Shown here piece by piece: positions 61,597-64,000 of a stretch of 64,000 bases of DNA. Location of the stretch: contig CM042536.1 in assembly GCA_023630585.1 (NCBI GenBank), forward strand, positions 21,573,904-21,637,903, in the 5' to 3' direction. The stretch's first letter is position 1; the number at the start of each line of letters is the position of its first letter. The translations under genes and the position numbers were made by a program. Source of the DNA: Cranoglanis bouderius (Eukaryota > Chordata > Actinopteri > Siluriformes > Cranoglanididae). The notes under the pieces were generated by a model that was given only the letters and a program-made list of their open reading frames with translations, searched no databases and was not told where the DNA came from.

Positions 61597-62314
61597 GTAA
61601 GCTGTGCCTTTGTCCTCCACTGCACTGATGCTCAGCCTCCTTCATCGGCTTGTCTTGATTTCTCTGGCTGCAGACAAGGCCTGCTCCCATGGCATCACTT
61701 TGAACACATTTTTATTCTCGGTTCTGGTTGAAATTGACTCTCTTGTTTTGGACTTTTTTTTTTATTTTATTTTTTTCCCCCTCTCTCTGAGCATCACTAG
61801 GCCTTTGATCACACTATTCTGTCCTTGTGGCTGTTTCCATAGCATCTCCCTGCAGTTCATTTCTGTAGCCCAGGCTCTTTTTCATCAGCAGCCGGTCTGA
61901 AAGACTGACATTTCTCTTCCACAGCTCACAGGAAGTCTGGGAAGAAATCAAATTGGAAAAAAAAAACACCCTCTAGATAAAACCTTCCCTTTAAGCCGTT
62001 TATTTTTATTTATTTATTTTGGAGCTGGTCTTAATCTCTAAAGCATACATTTTGAAGAAGGCTGAAACAAAGATTTATATGAAGCTGTGCTCAAATCGAA
62101 CTGGGTTGCAGGGCATTTTCTCTGAACACTAGCTACCCTAGAAAATATCCTCAAACAGTCACTTCTGTTGTTGACCTGAACCTGTGAATTAAAGGTCCAG
62201 CTGAAAATAAATGTATACCAAAATAAATGTATTTGTGAATAATACTCTTATTTTTCTTTTTTGAACCTCTGAACTTTCAGTAACAATTTTCCCTTAGTTT
62301 TTTATCATTATTAG

Positions 62315-62376
62315 CTAAGCCTGGTTTAGATTTCATTAAGAGAATTGAGAGAGAATTAAGAGAATTTCTAGAGTAG
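62315..62376 (+). pseudogene. Decayed partial copy of the pre-bowl alternative exon
   Basis: About 62255-62323 resembles 61455-61523: both carry taacaat, a pyrimidine stretch, then attagctaagcctgg. The similarity covers the acceptor region and the first ten exon bases and then stops. In the acceptor's frame it reads AKPGLDFIKRIERELREFLE and then TAG at 62374, with no donor before the stop. It looks like a relic duplicate; if used it would end the channel before the calcium bowl. Confidence 0.5.
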
Positions 62377-62721
62377 CATTTTACCCACTTTTATGCCATT
62401 CATCTGTATTTTTGCATGTAGTATTTTATATAGAGCACACACAGTTTTAGCTGATGAAAGTGCTTTTAAAAACTTTCTATGTCTTTTTTAGTACAGTACA
62501 TGACAGTAATGTGGTGTTCCACAAATATCTGTTGTGTTTTATTTCTGTTGTATATTTTTCAGACTGCATGATAAGTTGATGTGCATGGGTTGTCTTTATT
62601 TATTTCATTCATACAGAATATGTAATAATTAACGTTTTAAGATGCATTCTTTCTCTATACTGCTTTTAGAGCAGGTTTAATGCCCCAATTTTCTATTAAA
62701 ACCATATTTTCTTTTCCACAG

Positions 62722-62852
62722 TAAATGATTCAAACGTTCAGTTCCTGGACCAAGATGACGATGATGACCCGGATACAGAGCTGTATCTGACCCAGCCCTT
62801 TGCCTGCGGAACAGCTTTTGCTGTCAGTGTGCTCGACTCTCTTATGAGCGCT
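62722..62852 (+). CDS. kcnma1: kcnma1 exon: calcium bowl
   Basis: Completes Val, then NDSNVQFLDQDDDDDPDTEL, YLTQPFACGTAFAVSVLDSL and MSA. Contains the whole calcium bowl: FLDQ followed by five Asp, the high-affinity RCK2 calcium site. 131 bp, phase 1 in and 0 out, donor gtgagt. Last exon in the window; the rest of RCK2 is downstream. Confidence 0.98.
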
Positions 62853-64000
62853 GTGAGTTTAATGTTGATCACTCACAAACGTATTACTCCCTGCATGATT
62901 TACAGTGTCAGAGTTTTTAAATTAATCATATCTGAGGATAACAAAATTAGGAGAAGCATCTTTCACAGCAGCCCACAATTGTGGAGAGTATACATTCAGC
63001 TTTAAACTTTAATCAGGTTTTGTTTTTTTTTTAGTTTTTTTTTTTAGATGAACTTTTATTTTATTTAATGTTGAATAAGGAGCAATGATTTATAATAGTA
63101 TTTAACATACCTTCCACTGTGCCCCTGTCCAGATACAAATCGGTTACTGAAGAATGAATGCATGACTATTTTAGCAAAATTTTGTTAATTATAATATTTC
63201 TTGTTTGTTGTATGTATTTACATTTGTATTTATTGTTATTTATTGGAAAGTAGTATTTGTGTAGTTATAGTAGTTATATACCTTATATAAAGTCAGATTA
63301 GTTTCCTTATAACTTGGAAGAGTAATAAGGGATGTAAAATGTTTTTCACTTTTACTAATATTGAATTGTGTTTTTGTGCTTTTATTCTTTGTATTCTTTG
63401 TGTATGCACTTATATAACATATTGATGGATTGAACATGGTTCCCGCTCAAAAAACTTTTTTTCCTCCCCTAATGGGGTGTTATATAGAATTACATGATGG
63501 TGTCTACTACTCTGCTGAAGCTAATCCTCTGAAAAATTGTAAAAGAAACAAAAAACCTCAGGGTCTGCTGTGCTCAGATGTAGTGCTTGAGCGTTACTGG
63601 TAGGCAGTGGTTTGTAAATGAAACGCCACATAGATCAGACAGTACTGTCAGCTGTAGTGACATCAAAAGGAAATTTTTTTACCAAGACTCCTCATATAAT
63701 ATGTCATGAAATGAACTTTCAAGAGGCTTATTAGATTTTTTTAAACAGGGTAAGTGCTTGAGTTCTCTTTAATGGCACTCCTTGACACACAGGTGGGCTC
63801 CTATGCAGTCCAAAAGCTTTAATCACTAAACAATGTCATCTTGGTTAGAGAGGGAGAGAGGAGACTTCTCTCCTCTCTCTTTTTCTTGCTCTCTTTCTCC
63901 ATCTTTATTTCTCCAATTTTTTCTTTACCTACATCCATAGCTAACCCCCCCCCACCCCCTTCCGCATGATGGCTTAATTCTAGTGCCTTTCACTTTGAGT
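62853..64000. other. Intron after the calcium-bowl exon
   Basis: AT-rich, ending in a pyrimidine-rich stretch (63860-63960) with a C run. The next RCK2 exon is not reached. Confidence 0.6.

Overview
This window is vertebrate nuclear DNA, almost certainly from a teleost fish. It holds the central part of one gene, the BK (Slo1, KCa1.1) large-conductance calcium- and voltage-activated potassium channel alpha subunit, kcnma1, on the plus strand. The evidence is a collinear series of short exons with GT/AG borders and matching phases. Their joined translation follows vertebrate Slo1 from the S1-S2 loop (7075) to the calcium bowl (62852). The exons for S0/S1 lie upstream of the window and those after the calcium bowl lie downstream. 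The teleost assignment rests on AT-rich introns, several Tc1-like transposons of fish type, a CR1/L2/Rex1-like LINE, tRNA-derived SINEs and fish-type interspersed repeats. I cannot name the species or decide between the teleost copies kcnma1a and kcnma1b.

Layout. 1-7074 is intron with a SINE and three decayed Tc1-like elements, the last ending 56 bp before the first exon. 7075-16678 carries S2 to the pore and S6; the 7.4-kb intron in it holds a LINE and two SINEs. 19099-19368 is a pair of mutually exclusive 92-bp exons for the S6-RCK1 junction, 86 bp apart. 24420-33438 carries RCK1, the 12-bp SRKR microexon and the start of the RCK1-RCK2 linker with a CxxCH heme-type motif. 33439-48810 is a 15-kb alternative-splicing hub. 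It contains the STREX exon and three further cassettes (33, 81 and 312 bp), all phase 1-1 and divisible by three, plus a weaker 114-bp candidate. 48811-62852 carries the end of the linker and RCK2 up to the calcium bowl, with the optional insert before the bowl (84 bp here) and a decayed partial copy of it.

How the parts work together. The voltage sensor (S2-S4), pore, RCK1 and RCK2 form one polypeptide that opens a potassium pore on depolarisation and calcium binding. The optional exons all feed the same protein: the S6-RCK1 link, SRKR, the STREX-region cassettes and the pre-bowl insert. Most of what is unusual concerns splicing. UGCAUG motifs and CA and UC tracts surround the mutually exclusive pair. 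A CaRRE1-like sequence sits at the STREX acceptor. A small TIR element ends 43 bp before one cassette. The most unusual coding feature is a Cys in place of the near-invariant Tyr just after the selectivity filter, the residue that governs external TEA block.

No complete second gene, bacterial-type operon, CRISPR array or RNA gene was found. One minus-strand cysteine-containing reading frame at about 55.9-56.1 kb looks protein-like and is unidentified.
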